From: Alphaproteobacteria bacterium
Lineage (GTDB): Bacteria > Pseudomonadota > Alphaproteobacteria > Elsterales > Elsteraceae
NCBI GenBank assembly: GCA_004292755.1
Contig: RDXE01000038.1
Span: forward strand, 105,060-169,059
Length of the DNA stretch: 64,000 nt
Reading direction: 5' to 3'
Positions 42,368 to 52,235 of the stretch are shown piece by piece; within the stretch, counting starts at the first letter, position 1, and the number at the start of each line of letters is the position of its first letter. A program made the translations under genes and the position numbers. The notes below the pieces were generated by a model. The model saw only the letters and a program-made list of their open reading frames with translations. It searched no databases and had not been told where the DNA came from.

Positions 42368-43123
42368 ATGCGTCTGCCCCTCGCCCTCGCCGCCACTTTG
42401 CTGGCCACCACCCCGGCGCTTGCCGTTCCTGTTGTTGGTCTTGGCACCAACAATCAACTGGTTACCTTCGACACTGACCGCCCGATGGCCAGCCGTCCTG
42501 TCGCCATCACCGGCGTGGAGGGGCGCCTAGTGGGCATCGATGTTCGCCCCGCAGACAAGCGGGTCTACGGCTTGAGCGACCGCAATGTGCTGTACCGCAT
42601 TGATGTGGCGACGGGTCGGGCAGAGATGGCGTCGCGCCTGGACCGCGCGCTCGACCTCGGGGTCGGCGCCGTGGTTGACTTCAACCCGGTCGCTGACCGG
42701 CTGCGCGTGATCGGCGCCAGCGGTCAGAACTACCGCATCAATGTCGACACCGGCATGGTCGCCGTGGATGGCGCCATTAAGTATGAAAGCGGCCAAGGCA
42801 CGCCGCGGGTGGTGGCGGGTGCCTATTACAACTCGATGGCTGGGGCGACCTCGACGGAATTGGTCAACATCGATGCCGGTGCCAAGCAGGTAACCGTGCA
42901 GGCCCCGCCCAATGATGGCGTGCAAAAGGCACGCGCGCCGCTCAGCGCCTCGGCCGACCGCATCGCCTTGGATATCTATCTCGACGGGTCGATGAACCGC
43001 GCTGTCGCGGTGATGGGCCGCTCCTTGGTTGGTCTTGATCTGATGAGTGGCCGGATCGATGCGGGTCGTGAGATCCAGGGCCTGACGATCGACTTGATCG
43101 ACCTCACGGTGGTGTTGCGCTAA
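42368..43123 (+). CDS. DUF4394 exported protein
   Basis: A 251-residue protein with a signal peptide (MRLPLALAATLLATTPALA) and a DUF4394 domain: VVGLGTNNQLVTFDTDRP, GIDVRPADKRVYGLSD, LGVGAVVDFNPVADRLRVIG and NYRINVDTGMVAVDG. The domain is a beta-propeller-like repeat fold of unknown function found in secreted proteins. GGAG precedes the ATG. The 182 bases upstream hold no gene. Confidence 0.85.
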   Translation: MRLPLALAATLLATTPALAVPVVGLGTNNQLVTFDTDRPMASRPVAITGVEGRLVGIDVRPADKRVYGLSDRNVLYRIDVATGRAEMASRLDRALDLGVGAVVDFNPVADRLRVIGASGQNYRINVDTGMVAVDGAIKYESGQGTPRVVAGAYYNSMAGATSTELVNIDAGAKQVTVQAPPNDGVQKARAPLSASADRIALDIYLDGSMNRAVAVMGRSLVGLDLMSGRIDAGREIQGLTIDLIDLTVVLR

Positions 43124-43252
43124 CGCCAAGGCCGCTCTGACGCGCCCGCGGCGCAGTGGCGGTTGCATGGCGAGGCCGGGTCGGGCAGGGTGCGCCCGAT
43201 CCGGCCCCAGCCAGGATGGTGGGGCGTCACAACAGAAGACCGTTTTCCTCCC

Positions 43253-44443
43253 ATGGCTCCCGACGCACCCACGACACCTGCTGCTGCCTCTCATGCTGGC
43301 GCGGTAGACACCAGCCCGGTTCCCTTCATCGACTTGATCACCCAGCGCCAGCGCATCTGGCCGCAGGTGCTGGCGCGGTGGGAACGATTGACCGCCAACG
43401 CCCAATTCATCCTGGGCCCCGAAGTGGCGGAGCTGGAACGTCAGTTGGCCGAAGCCGCGGGCACACGCCACGCGCTTGCGGTTGCTTCAGGCACCGATGC
43501 CCTGTTGATGCCGCTGATGGCGAAAGGTGTTGGACCGGGTGACGCGGTGCTGTGCCCCTCCTTCACCTTTGCAGCCACGCCGGAAGTCGTGGCGCGCTTA
43601 GGGGCAACCCCGGTGTTCGTGGATGTTCGGGCAGAGGATTTCAACATCGACCCCGCAGGCATTGAGCCCGCCCTTGTCGCGGCCCGGACAGCCGGCCTGC
43701 GCCCGGTGGCGATCATGCCCGTCGACCTGTTCGGTCAAGCAGCCGACTATGGCGCCGTCAATCGGCTGGCGCAGCAGCATGGGCTGTGGGTACTGGCCGA
43801 TGCCGCGCAGAGCTTTGGCGCGCGGGTCGACAACCGTGCCGTCGGCTCACTCGCCGAAGTCACCGCCACGTCCTTCTATCCCGCGAAGTCGCTGGGCGCC
43901 TGGGGTGATGGCGGGGCACTGTTCACCGATGATGAGGCACTCTATCAGGTGCTGAAGTCGATCCGGGTGCATGGTGAGGGCACGGATCGGTATGACAATG
44001 TCCGCCTTGGCATCACCGGGCGTTTGGACGCGCTGCAGGCCTCGGTGCTGATTGAGAAACTGGCGATCTTCCCGGAAGAGATTGAGGCTCGCAACGCCGT
44101 GGCGGCCCGCTACTCCGCCCTGCTGGCGGGCCATGTCGCAGTGCCGCGGCTGCACCCCGGCAACACCAGCGTGTGGGCGCAATACACAGTGATTCTACCC
44201 GCCGGGACCGATCGGGGTGCGGTTCAAGCCCGGATGAAGGCCGCAGGCGTGCCCAGTATGATCTATTACCCAAAGCCAAATCACCTCCAGGCGCCCTACG
44301 CCGCGGCACCGCAACAGCCCGGTGGGCTGCCGGTGACGATTGACTTGGCGGCGCGCGTCCTGTCACTGCCAATGCATCCCTACTTGACCGAAGCACAGCA
44401 GCAGCGGGTGGCAGATAGCCTAATCCAAGCACTTGACGCCTGA
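43253..44443 (+). CDS. DegT/DnrJ/EryC1-family PLP sugar aminotransferase
   Basis: A 396-residue aminotransferase that puts an amino group on a keto-sugar nucleotide. It has IPFIDL-type start (VPFIDLITQRQRIWPQVL), the PLP region ASGTDALLMPL, FTFAATPEVV, ADAAQSFGA, and the Schiff-base lysine in FYPAKSLGAWGDGGAL, followed by RVHGEG and LDALQASVL. The FYPAKxLGxxGDGGA form and WPQVLxRxxxL start resemble the WbpE/WlbC group acting on 3-keto-GlcNAcA. Partner dehydrogenase genes are not in the window. Confidence 0.92.
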   Translation: MAPDAPTTPAAASHAGAVDTSPVPFIDLITQRQRIWPQVLARWERLTANAQFILGPEVAELERQLAEAAGTRHALAVASGTDALLMPLMAKGVGPGDAVLCPSFTFAATPEVVARLGATPVFVDVRAEDFNIDPAGIEPALVAARTAGLRPVAIMPVDLFGQAADYGAVNRLAQQHGLWVLADAAQSFGARVDNRAVGSLAEVTATSFYPAKSLGAWGDGGALFTDDEALYQVLKSIRVHGEGTDRYDNVRLGITGRLDALQASVLIEKLAIFPEEIEARNAVAARYSALLAGHVAVPRLHPGNTSVWAQYTVILPAGTDRGAVQARMKAAGVPSMIYYPKPNHLQAPYAAAPQQPGGLPVTIDLAARVLSLPMHPYLTEAQQQRVADSLIQALDA

Positions 44444-44796
44444 AGCACAGGCAGCTGGAGGTGTGGCTGATGCGGCGACGTAACAGTCACTGAACAATCA
44501 CCAACCACCGTCACAAGAGCCCTTGCATTGTGCGCGCGGGTTTGCCAGGGTGCAGTCAATTGGGACTGTGCCTTGTCCTCACGGTCCTGAAATCACAAAG
44601 GTTTTCCAGCCACGCGGTTGACCGGTGGGGGAAGGCCTTGTCTTCACATCCGGCACCGTCAATCGGTGCTCGGTAGTGGTCATGGTGTCGTTGTCGCAAT
44701 GTCTCTTTCCAACGAATGTTTTTGGGTGGTAGTATACCCGAATCCGGGACGAGCCTTGTTCTTGACGCGGCTGAAACAGCAGAGAGATCGTCGGGC
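44444..44796. other. Intergenic region, no gene seen
   Basis: 353 bases between the aminotransferase and the helicase. An ATG at 44716 would extend the helicase N-terminus by 27 residues, but it has no ribosome site. No tRNA, terminator with T-run or repeat was found. Confidence 0.5.
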
Positions 44797-47682
44797 ATGA
44801 AGACGGCGGGAACCAGACACGCAACTGCGGCGACACAGTCAAGCCGACTTCAGCATTCATTTCTTGAGCAATTGTCTGGTCCGCGTGGACGGCCTGAACC
44901 TGTTCAGATTGTGTATGGTCTGGATGTCCCCGATGATAAGGGTGGCTTGCGAATCTCTCCTGCTGTTGAAGTGGCTGATGGCGCCGGGTTGAAGCTGGAG
45001 CCAGTTTCTCCCGCCAACGTCATCGCCATGCCCGATCAATCGGTCGCAACCGATGCGGATCGCTCGCTGTGTCGGTTGCTGGGCGGCTCGCAGAACACTG
45101 TGGTGGCGATTACCAAGCCGCCGATTCTCGATTTGGTGCTGAAACGGTTGGTCGAAAGCGGTCGCTGCCGCTGGCGGGGCGGCGGCATCACTTTCGCCAT
45201 GGGCCCGAATCGCCGCATTTTGGCCGAGCGCCACCCCCGCACTGAAGTGCTGCGCTTTCTGGGTCTGGACGCCACCGTGAAGGTGGTGGAGGGCAACGCA
45301 ACCTGGTTCATCGATACCCGCGAGGGGCGAATCGGCAAGGCCGAGATTCAGGAGGTGGAGCGTCAGCCCATCGTCCAGATCAAGCCACCGATTGGTGCCA
45401 AGCGCGGTGTTGCTGCGTCGAACGACCCCGCTGTGATGGTGGTGGATCGCCAGCCGGTGCCAATCCTGCAAGCAGTGAGTGTGACCGCGCGCCAGCCTGA
45501 TGGAGGGGCCGAGACCATCGACGGTGTCACCCTCTCCTTCGATTATGGCGCTGTGATCCCCGAGGAAGATGCGAGCCAGTTCGTGCGCGTCGCCGGGGAT
45601 GATGGCTTGGTGTTTGTGCGGCGTGACAAGGCAGCAGAAGAAGCTGCGTTGGAGGCGCTGGAAGCTGTGGGCATGACTGCGCTGCGCCTGACGGGTTTGG
45701 ACGGCAAGCCGCTCCGCCGCATCCACGCCCATCGCGGCGGTGACGCCGATGATGATTGGTTCCGCTTTGCGACCAACGATGTGCATCGCCTGCGCGAGGA
45801 TGGCTGGCGAATCGAGTTGGAATCGATTGCACGCTTCCAGGTGATCGACGCCGCGACCGATTGGGACATAGCCGTTGGCGACGGCGATGATTGGTTTTCG
45901 ATTGATGTTGGCATCGAAGTCGATGGTCGCCGTCAGCCGCTGCTGCCCCTGCTGGTGCGCTTGTTGAACGCGGGCGGCAAATCCGCCCTGCAGCGCAACG
46001 ACGAAGGCCGGGTGCTGGCCCGCCTGGATGATGGCCGCCTGATCGCACTACCGGCCGAGCGGGTGGAGCGGTTCCTGGATGTCTTGGCCGAATTGGTTGG
46101 CACCGGCCAAACCGTGATCGGTCAGAAGATGACCTGCTCCACAGGTGAATTGTCTGCCCTGGCGGAGTTGGAGAATGTGCTGGGCACGCGCTGGTTTGGT
46201 GGCGAGGACTTGCGCGAGATGTCGCGCCGTCTGGTCGACCCGCAAACCCTGCCGCCCATTCAGCCGCCCCACTCGTTCAAGGCGGATTTGCGCGCCTATC
46301 AGCGCCAGGGCTTGGCGTGGCTGCAGTATCTACACACCAACAACATGGCAGGCATCCTGGCTGACGATATGGGTCTTGGCAAAACCGCCCAGACCCTAGC
46401 GCACATTGCCGTTGAACGCTCCTTCGGGCGGATGGACCTGCCGTCGCTGGTGATTGTGCCAACCTCGCTGGCGCCGAACTGGACAGCCGAAGCCCAGCGC
46501 TTCGTGCCCGATTTGAAGGTGATGCTGTTCCACGGCCTGGATCGCCACGCCCGCCGTCAAGAAGTGACGCAGGCGGAGTTGGTGATCACCACCTATGCGA
46601 TCCTGGCCCGCGATGTGGAGTTTCTATGCTCCATCGAGTGGCACTTGATCGTGCTGGACGAAGCGCAGGCGATCAAAAACCCGCGCGCGAAGTCAACGCG
46701 TGCGGCATGCCAGCTGCGCGCGCGCCATCGCCTGTGTTTATCGGGCACGCCGATTGAAAATCACTTGGGCGAATTGTGGAGCCAGTTCGCGTTCCTGATG
46801 CCCGGATTGCTGGGTGACCATCGCGGGTTTTCCAGCCGATTCCGCGCCCCGATTGAGCGTCAAGGTGACGCGACCCGCCGCGAGGCCCTCGCCCGCCGGG
46901 TCAAACCCTTCCTGCTGCGCCGCACCAAGAGCGAAGTGGCAACCGACTTGCCGCCGAAGACCGAGATCGTGCGCCGCATCGACTTGGAAGGCGGTCAACG
47001 CGACCTTTACGAAACAGTGCGCTTGTCCGTCCATGACCGTGTGCGCCAAGAAATCGCTCGGGCTGGTTTGCCAAAAAGCCGCGTGATTGTGTTGGACGCG
47101 TTGCTAAAGCTGCGCCAAGTGTGCTGCGACCCGCGGCTGGTCAAGCTGGCTGCGGCCCGCGAAGTGGTGGAAAGCGCCAAACTCACCGCCCTGATGCACA
47201 TGCTGCCGGAAATGATTGAAGCAGGCCGCAAGGTGCTGTTGTTCAGCCAGTTCACCTCGATGCTGGACTTGATCAAGGAAGCGTTGAAGGTGGTCGGCAT
47301 CCGCTATGTGGAGTTGACCGGCGACACGGCCGACCGCGCTGCCCCGGTGCGCAGCTTCCAAGCAGGCGAAGTGCCGCTGTTCTTGATCAGTCTGAAAGCC
47401 GGTGGCCGCGGCCTGAACCTGACGGCGGCCGACACCGTGATCCACTATGACCCCTGGTGGAACCCAGCCGCCGAAGACCAAGCCACCGACCGTGCGCACC
47501 GCATCGGTCAGGACAAGCCGGTGTTCGTCTACAAGCTGATCGCCGCGGGCACCGTGGAAGAGCGCATCGTGGAGTTGCAGAAGAAAAAAGGCTCACTGGC
47601 GCAAACAATGCTCGCCGGTGGCGAACCAATGGAAGCCTTCGACGAAAACGACCTCGACCAACTGTTCATGCCGCTGGGGTAG
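44797..47682 (+). CDS. SNF2-family DEAD/DEAH-box helicase
   Basis: A 961-residue SWI2/SNF2 ATPase. The N-terminal half carries no recognised motif but is acidic and repetitive in pattern. The ATPase half has ADDMGLGKTAQTL (about 522), VLDEAQAIKNPRAK (DEAQ box, about 618), LCLSGTPIENHLGELWS, LLRRTKSEVATDLP, VLLFSQFTSMLDLI, LISLKAGGRGLNLTAADTVI and DPWWNPAAEDQATDRAHRIG. All motifs are intact. Bacterial members translocate on DNA or remodel protein-DNA contacts such as stalled RNA polymerase. No methylase, nuclease or other defence gene lies beside it. Confidence 0.93.
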   Translation: MKTAGTRHATAATQSSRLQHSFLEQLSGPRGRPEPVQIVYGLDVPDDKGGLRISPAVEVADGAGLKLEPVSPANVIAMPDQSVATDADRSLCRLLGGSQNTVVAITKPPILDLVLKRLVESGRCRWRGGGITFAMGPNRRILAERHPRTEVLRFLGLDATVKVVEGNATWFIDTREGRIGKAEIQEVERQPIVQIKPPIGAKRGVAASNDPAVMVVDRQPVPILQAVSVTARQPDGGAETIDGVTLSFDYGAVIPEEDASQFVRVAGDDGLVFVRRDKAAEEAALEALEAVGMTALRLTGLDGKPLRRIHAHRGGDADDDWFRFATNDVHRLREDGWRIELESIARFQVIDAATDWDIAVGDGDDWFSIDVGIEVDGRRQPLLPLLVRLLNAGGKSALQRNDEGRVLARLDDGRLIALPAERVERFLDVLAELVGTGQTVIGQKMTCSTGELSALAELENVLGTRWFGGEDLREMSRRLVDPQTLPPIQPPHSFKADLRAYQRQGLAWLQYLHTNNMAGILADDMGLGKTAQTLAHIAVERSFGRMDLPSLVIVPTSLAPNWTAEAQRFVPDLKVMLFHGLDRHARRQEVTQAELVITTYAILARDVEFLCSIEWHLIVLDEAQAIKNPRAKSTRAACQLRARHRLCLSGTPIENHLGELWSQFAFLMPGLLGDHRGFSSRFRAPIERQGDATRREALARRVKPFLLRRTKSEVATDLPPKTEIVRRIDLEGGQRDLYETVRLSVHDRVRQEIARAGLPKSRVIVLDALLKLRQVCCDPRLVKLAAAREVVESAKLTALMHMLPEMIEAGRKVLLFSQFTSMLDLIKEALKVVGIRYVELTGDTADRAAPVRSFQAGEVPLFLISLKAGGRGLNLTAADTVIHYDPWWNPAAEDQATDRAHRIGQDKPVFVYKLIAAGTVEERIVELQKKKGSLAQTMLAGGEPMEAFDENDLDQLFMPLG

Positions 47683-47743
47683 GCGGTGATGGGGGCCCAG
47701 GCGCGTTAACCAAATCTATGAGCAGGGTCCCCTCCCTGTTCCC

Positions 47744-49597
47744 TCACCCCGGATCGCCAACCCAGCCGAGGATGGCGGTCAACAGGCGGGTGGCGCAGGT
47801 GTCAAGGCTGGCGTCGGCCGTGTTGATCACAAGGTCGGGCTGCAGCGGGGCCTCGTAGGGGGCAGAGATGCCGGTGAAAGCGGGCAGCGTGCCAGCGCGG
47901 GCTTTGGCGTAAAGGCCTTTCGGGTCGCGGGCTTCGCATGCCGCCAGCGGTGTGGCGACAAACACTTCATAGAACCCAGTGCGGGCGGCCGCAGCGCGTG
48001 CCCGGGCGCGATCCTCGCGGTAGGGGGAGATCAGGGCGGTCAGCACAATCAGGCCAGCATCGGCCATCAAGGCTGCCACCTCGCCAATACGGCGGATGTT
48101 TTCCGTGCGATCCTCGGGCGAGAATCCGAGGTCGGCATTCAGACCGCCGCGCACCGCATCACCATCCAGTACCGCCACTTGGGCACCGCGCTGGAACAAG
48201 TGCTGCTCCACCACCATGGCAAGGGTCGACTTGCCCGCCCCGGACAGACCGGTCAACCACACCACGGCGCCACGGTGACGGTTGCGCTCCGCCCTGGCAT
48301 GGGGCGTCACGCTGGAGGTCATGGTGCGCAGATCGGTCCCCACCACCGGGCGTACCGGGTGCTGGCCCAACCCCTCGGCCAACACCGCACCAACCCCCAC
48401 CACCCGTCCCTCGCGCAACAGCAGCACGCGCCCGGTGGCGGGCAGATCGCTGGCGGCGTCCAAGGCGAGTGGATCGCGGGTGTGCAGAGTGACCCGCCCA
48501 AACTGCCCAGACCCAAGGGCATCACCCGCAGACTCTGGAGCCCCCCCCGCCGCCGTTACGGCCTCCACCAGGGCTGACACCCGTGCCCACTGGCTGGCAA
48601 GGGTGAGGCGTGCACCAGATCGCAGTGGATCACGATCCAACCACAACACCTGAGCCTGCACCCGGCTGGTGAGGTGGGCTGGGCGATCCTCGCCGCAGGC
48701 CAAAGCCCCGCGGGTGACAAACACAGGGTTGTCGAGGGTGATGCCAATCGCTGCGCCGGCGCGCACTGGCCCGCTGGGCGGCGACGGCCAGCCCTCCACA
48801 CTCGCAACCCGTGTGAGGGCGCTGCCGGGTAGAAAGCGCAGACGATCCCCAACCGCCACCTGGCCCGAGAGCACGCGGCCCACGATGATCCGGCGATGAT
48901 CCAGATGCTGCACATCCTGCACGGCGAGCCGCAGTGGCTGGTCCACCGGTGCGGGCGGAGCCGGTAGCGCCGCTAGCGCTTCCAGCAAGGTCGGGCCAGT
49001 GTACCAGTCCAGCCCGGCGCCGCGATCGACCAGCATCGCACCGGTACGGGCGATGGTCGGCACCAGCGCCCGCAGGGTTAAGCCGACAGCCGCGAGTGTC
49101 GTTGCGATGTCGCCCGCCAACGCCTCAACCACCTGCTGGGGTGCCGCCACCATGTCGAGCTTGTTGAGGGCAACCACCACCGATTGAATACCCAGCAGCT
49201 GGAACACCCGCGCATGGGTGACCAGCTGTGCCTGGTTCAAGGCCTGGGCGTCGATCACGATCACGCCCGCATCCGCGCGGGTGGCCCCGGCGACCATACG
49301 CCCCAGAAACTCCGGGTGCCCGGGGGCATCAATCAGGTCCAGCCGACGCCCGGCCACGGTGAGGCTGACCAGAGTGGTGTCCAGGGTGATCGCCTGGTCC
49401 CGCTCCACCTGCAACGCATCCAGGACGAACGACCACTCGACGGGCATGCCACGCCGCTCCGCCGCGGCGATGATCGCCTCGGCTGTTCCCGTCGGCAGTT
49501 GGCCGCTGTCATGGAGCAGCCGCCCCAGAATGGTTGATTTGCCGTGGTCCACATGACCAACGACGACAAGGGCGATGCGCTCCGCGCCGTCGGTCAT
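47744..49597 (-). CDS. cysNC: CysN-CysC fusion: ATP sulfurylase GTPase subunit plus APS kinase
   Basis: Bifunctional enzyme that drives APS formation with GTP and phosphorylates APS to PAPS. The 617-residue chain has GTPase motifs [30 protein letters not shown] and NKLDM, two beta-barrel domains, and from about residue 435 a full APS kinase: [38 protein letters not shown] and [12 protein letters not shown]. The G1 motif is EF-Tu-like VDHGKST rather than the common CysN VDDGKST. NodQ and RaxQ have the same fusion and serve sulfation. The ATG at 49597 overlaps the cysD stop. Two sulfotransferase genes follow nearby. Confidence 0.95.
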   Translation of the reverse strand: MTDGAERIALVVVGHVDHGKSTILGRLLHDSGQLPTGTAEAIIAAAERRGMPVEWSFVLDALQVERDQAITLDTTLVSLTVAGRRLDLIDAPGHPEFLGRMVAGATRADAGVIVIDAQALNQAQLVTHARVFQLLGIQSVVVALNKLDMVAAPQQVVEALAGDIATTLAAVGLTLRALVPTIARTGAMLVDRGAGLDWYTGPTLLEALAALPAPPAPVDQPLRLAVQDVQHLDHRRIIVGRVLSGQVAVGDRLRFLPGSALTRVASVEGWPSPPSGPVRAGAAIGITLDNPVFVTRGALACGEDRPAHLTSRVQAQVLWLDRDPLRSGARLTLASQWARVSALVEAVTAAGGAPESAGDALGSGQFGRVTLHTRDPLALDAASDLPATGRVLLLREGRVVGVGAVLAEGLGQHPVRPVVGTDLRTMTSSVTPHARAERNRHRGAVVWLTGLSGAGKSTLAMVVEQHLFQRGAQVAVLDGDAVRGGLNADLGFSPEDRTENIRRIGEVAALMADAGLIVLTALISPYREDRARARAAAARTGFYEVFVATPLAACEARDPKGLYAKARAGTLPAFTGISAPYEAPLQPDLVINTADASLDTCATRLLTAILGWVGDPG

Positions 49598-50409
49598 CAC
49601 ATATAGCCTGCGCGGCGCAGACGCTCGAATGCGTCCTCGGTCTCGCGATCCATCGACCGACCGGCGCGTTCCGGCGTGCGGGTCGCTTCAAGCTCGGCAA
49701 TCACAGCATCAATGTCGGCCGCGGTGGAGGCAATTGGGTGAGTGATGTCCGCCTCTCCCAACGAGCGATAGCGCAGGCCATTGCGCGCGAAGTACAAGTC
49801 TGGGATCGGCACACCCTCGCGCCGGATGTAGCGCCAGACATCCAGCTCGCTCCAATCCAGCAGTGGATGCACGCGAACATGGCCGCCAGACGGAGGTGGT
49901 GGCACAAAGCCCCAGAGGTCCAGCGCCTGGGCAGTGGGGTCCCACGCCCCATCGGCGGTGCGCAGGCTGAACACTCGTTCCTTCCCACGAACCGCTTGCT
50001 CATCGCGGCGAATGCCCAGAATCACGCCATTGAGCTCACGCTCGGCAATCAGCTGCTGCAAGCCCAGGGTTTTGCGAGCCGCAGCGCGCGCCTTCGGTGG
50101 CAAGGTTGGGTCGGTTGCGCTGTCTGGCGGGCAGTCAACGGCCAAACAGTCCAGCCGCCACTCTGCCACCATGCGGTCCCGGAACGCATAAACCTCTGGC
50201 AATTCCTTGCCGGTGTCCAACAGCGCCAGCGGCCAGGGCACATGCCCGAAAAAGGCCTTTCGGGTTAGCCACAGCACGACATTGCTGTCCTTCCCCAGCG
50301 ACCACAGCATGACCAGCGGTTTCAGACCAACCCAGGCCTCCCGCAGGACGGTGATCGCCTCAGCCTCCAACTGGTCAAGATGGGATGACGACACCGCGGC
50401 CACACTCAT
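49597..50409 (-). CDS. cysD: Sulfate adenylyltransferase subunit 2
   Basis: Catalytic PP-loop subunit of ATP sulfurylase, 270 residues. It has the PP-loop [37 protein letters not shown], the [20 protein letters not shown] loop and [20 protein letters not shown]; the C-terminus ends [19 protein letters not shown]. It is shorter than the usual 300 residues because the N-terminus is brief. The start at 50409 is chosen over 50478, which lacks conserved sequence. With CysNC it converts sulfate to PAPS. Confidence 0.95.
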   Translation of the reverse strand: MSVAAVSSSHLDQLEAEAITVLREAWVGLKPLVMLWSLGKDSNVVLWLTRKAFFGHVPWPLALLDTGKELPEVYAFRDRMVAEWRLDCLAVDCPPDSATDPTLPPKARAAARKTLGLQQLIAERELNGVILGIRRDEQAVRGKERVFSLRTADGAWDPTAQALDLWGFVPPPPSGGHVRVHPLLDWSELDVWRYIRREGVPIPDLYFARNGLRYRSLGEADITHPIASTAADIDAVIAELEATRTPERAGRSMDRETEDAFERLRRAGYM

Positions 50410-50461
50410 GCGCCTAGGGGTGACGGGGACGCCGCAGCGTGTCAATTCCCCAAACGACGCC

Positions 50462-50531
50462 CGCGCGCTGGACATCAATACTCGCCAGCGCGCAAGCTAC
50501 CGCTGATCGCCTGCAGCCTCGCGCCGATCAG
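50462..50531 (-). terminator. Two hairpins between the RTX gene and cysD
   Basis: A perfect 9-base-pair stem (GCGCGCTGG / CCAGCGCGC, 13-base loop, 50462-50492) and a perfect 8-base-pair stem (GCTGATCG / CGATCAGC, 50501-50531) follow the RTX coding region on the minus strand. They could terminate or attenuate readthrough into cysD. No T-run follows, so an intrinsic terminator is not certain. Confidence 0.4.
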
Positions 50532-52000
50532 CCCGAGGCAGACAGAATGTTGAACATGTCCGCCGTCACTTGGCTGGCCCGCACGCCGATCAGCGTGATC
50601 GTGTCGCCGCTGGACAGCACAACGACAGCGTTGCCTGCTGCGTCGGAGGCCACGCTGAAGCCAGTCAAAGGCGCAGACGGGCGGCTGACCACATCAATGC
50701 GATCCCCTTGGGTCGCAGAGAAATCCGTGATCGTGTCGGCACCGGAGCCCGCTTCGAACCGGAAGCGATCGCCACCGGTTCCACCAGTCAGGCTGTCATT
50801 GTGCTGGCCGCCAATGATGGTATCCGCACCGGAGCCGCCATTGATGGTGTCGCGACCACGACCGCCATCGATCAAGTCATTGCCCGAGCCACCGAGCAGC
50901 GAATCCCGATCATCCAGACCGCGCCGCTCCCGCCCACCAAACAGCACGGCGTGCTGTCCAGCCGTGATCGTGCCGAGAGATACAGCGCGCGCCACATCGG
51001 GATGCGCATCAAGGTAGTCCTGAGCCGAGAACCGCGCCGAGGGGCGCCGCCCTTCCGCTGCGCCAAACAACAAGAAATGCTCGAACCCAGACGTGAACAG
51101 ACCCGTGCGCACAGCCGCCGCCACATCGGGGTTGGCCTGCAGGTAAGCCGTCGGATCAAAGCTTGCATTTGGCGATCGACCCTCGCGCTGGCCGACAGCC
51201 AAGAAATGCTCGAATGCCGAGGTGACCGTCCGAGCTGTGATCGCCCGCGCCACGTCAGTGTTGACCGATGAATACCAGCTCGCGTCGAACCAGCTTGGCA
51301 CTGTCGTTGAACTGGCGCTGGCTGGCGCGACGGAGTTGCCAATGCTAGAGCCACCACCTGAATTGATTGTCGAGACAAAAGTGACGGAGATACCGTCCAC
51401 TTTCAGGCTATCAGCAAATGCACTGATGACGACGCGTTGCTCATCGGGGTTCAGGCTTGGTGACGTGATGCCGTCCAGGGTCAATGTCTGTGTGTTGAAA
51501 TACGTCGTAACACTGTCACCACCAGCAACGACATCGTCACCCGACCCACCATCAATCACATCACCGCCACCGCCACCAACGGCGGAATCAGAGCCAGCAC
51601 CAGAACTGACAGAGTCACCACCGGACCCACCCGTGATGCTGTCGGTCCCAGTGCCAGTCACCAAAGTCAAAGGTGAAACGCGTTCCTCGAAATCCAAGCT
51701 GCCAGGCACGGAGCCAGTCAAGATGATGGCATCCACCAACTCATTGATGCTGCTGCTGTTAAACGAACCGCCAGTGGTAACTTGAATCACGTCGAAGGTG
51801 TCTGAGCCGCCGGAAACCGGCTCGCCGCCGCTATCGCCAGAGAACGGCAGAAATGTGATCGGACCGGGGGATGAGGTTTCACCGTCGCCAGGCTCAGTCG
51901 CGCCGCCACCAAACAGATTGGTGAATGTGTCAGGTGTGATGCTCGACGTGTCCTCGGGGATCACAGGATCTGGTTCGAGGACCTCAGGAGTTCCGGTCAT
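50528..52000 (-). CDS. RTX-type calcium-binding surface/secreted protein
   Basis: A 490-residue acidic, glycine-, serine- and threonine-rich protein with no signal peptide, as expected for type I secretion. Two blocks of GGxGxD nonapeptides (TGGSGGDSVSSGAGSDSAVG and LLGGSGNDLIDGGRGRDTIN) flank three 41-residue repeats of the form F-D-x-x-x-Y-L-x-x-N-P-D-V-A-x-A, then a helix and GxxEGR. The C-terminus (DTITLIGVRASQVTADMFNIL) is typical of RTX secretion ends. The Ser/Thr-rich N-terminus could be a glycosylation target. No type I secretion genes are in the window. AGGTG precedes the ATG. Confidence 0.88.
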   Translation of the reverse strand: MTGTPEVLEPDPVIPEDTSSITPDTFTNLFGGGATEPGDGETSSPGPITFLPFSGDSGGEPVSGGSDTFDVIQVTTGGSFNSSSINELVDAIILTGSVPGSLDFEERVSPLTLVTGTGTDSITGGSGGDSVSSGAGSDSAVGGGGGDVIDGGSGDDVVAGGDSVTTYFNTQTLTLDGITSPSLNPDEQRVVISAFADSLKVDGISVTFVSTINSGGGSSIGNSVAPASASSTTVPSWFDASWYSSVNTDVARAITARTVTSAFEHFLAVGQREGRSPNASFDPTAYLQANPDVAAAVRTGLFTSGFEHFLLFGAAEGRRPSARFSAQDYLDAHPDVARAVSLGTITAGQHAVLFGGRERRGLDDRDSLLGGSGNDLIDGGRGRDTINGGSGADTIIGGQHNDSLTGGTGGDRFRFEAGSGADTITDFSATQGDRIDVVSRPSAPLTGFSVASDAAGNAVVVLSSGDTITLIGVRASQVTADMFNILSASG

Positions 52001-52151
52001 GCCGCACCTGTTTCATTAAGGCAATTGAGTGTGAAACTCTGCATATCAAATCCACCCCAGTCCGTCTAAGGAATTCTGCTGAATGGACTGTTTCATCCGA
52101 CCATAAACCCATTCTGCTGCGCGGTACCGGCCATTTCTATATCATCTTGCT

Positions 52152-52180
52152 TATACAATCAAAAGTAATTTAATCAGCAA
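52152..52180 (-). promoter_or_regulatory. Candidate sigma-70 promoter for the RTX gene
   Basis: On the minus strand TTGCTG (52180-52175) and TGTATA (52157-52152) are separated by 17 bases, inside a 235-base spacer (52001-52235) that is far more A/T-rich than the rest of the window. It points at the RTX gene, about 150 bases from its start, so a long leader is implied. The divergent parA-like gene begins on the other side of the same spacer. Confidence 0.4.
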
Positions 52181-52235
52181 TTATATACTCTTTTTCTTTC
52201 GACGCGTGGACAGTTTCTGCGCTGGGTGCTAGGAA

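Noticed and set aside
44797..47682. SNF2 helicase considered as a phage-defence gene
   Set aside because: No methylase, nuclease, PLD or other defence partner is adjacent, and the protein alone is common in housekeeping roles.
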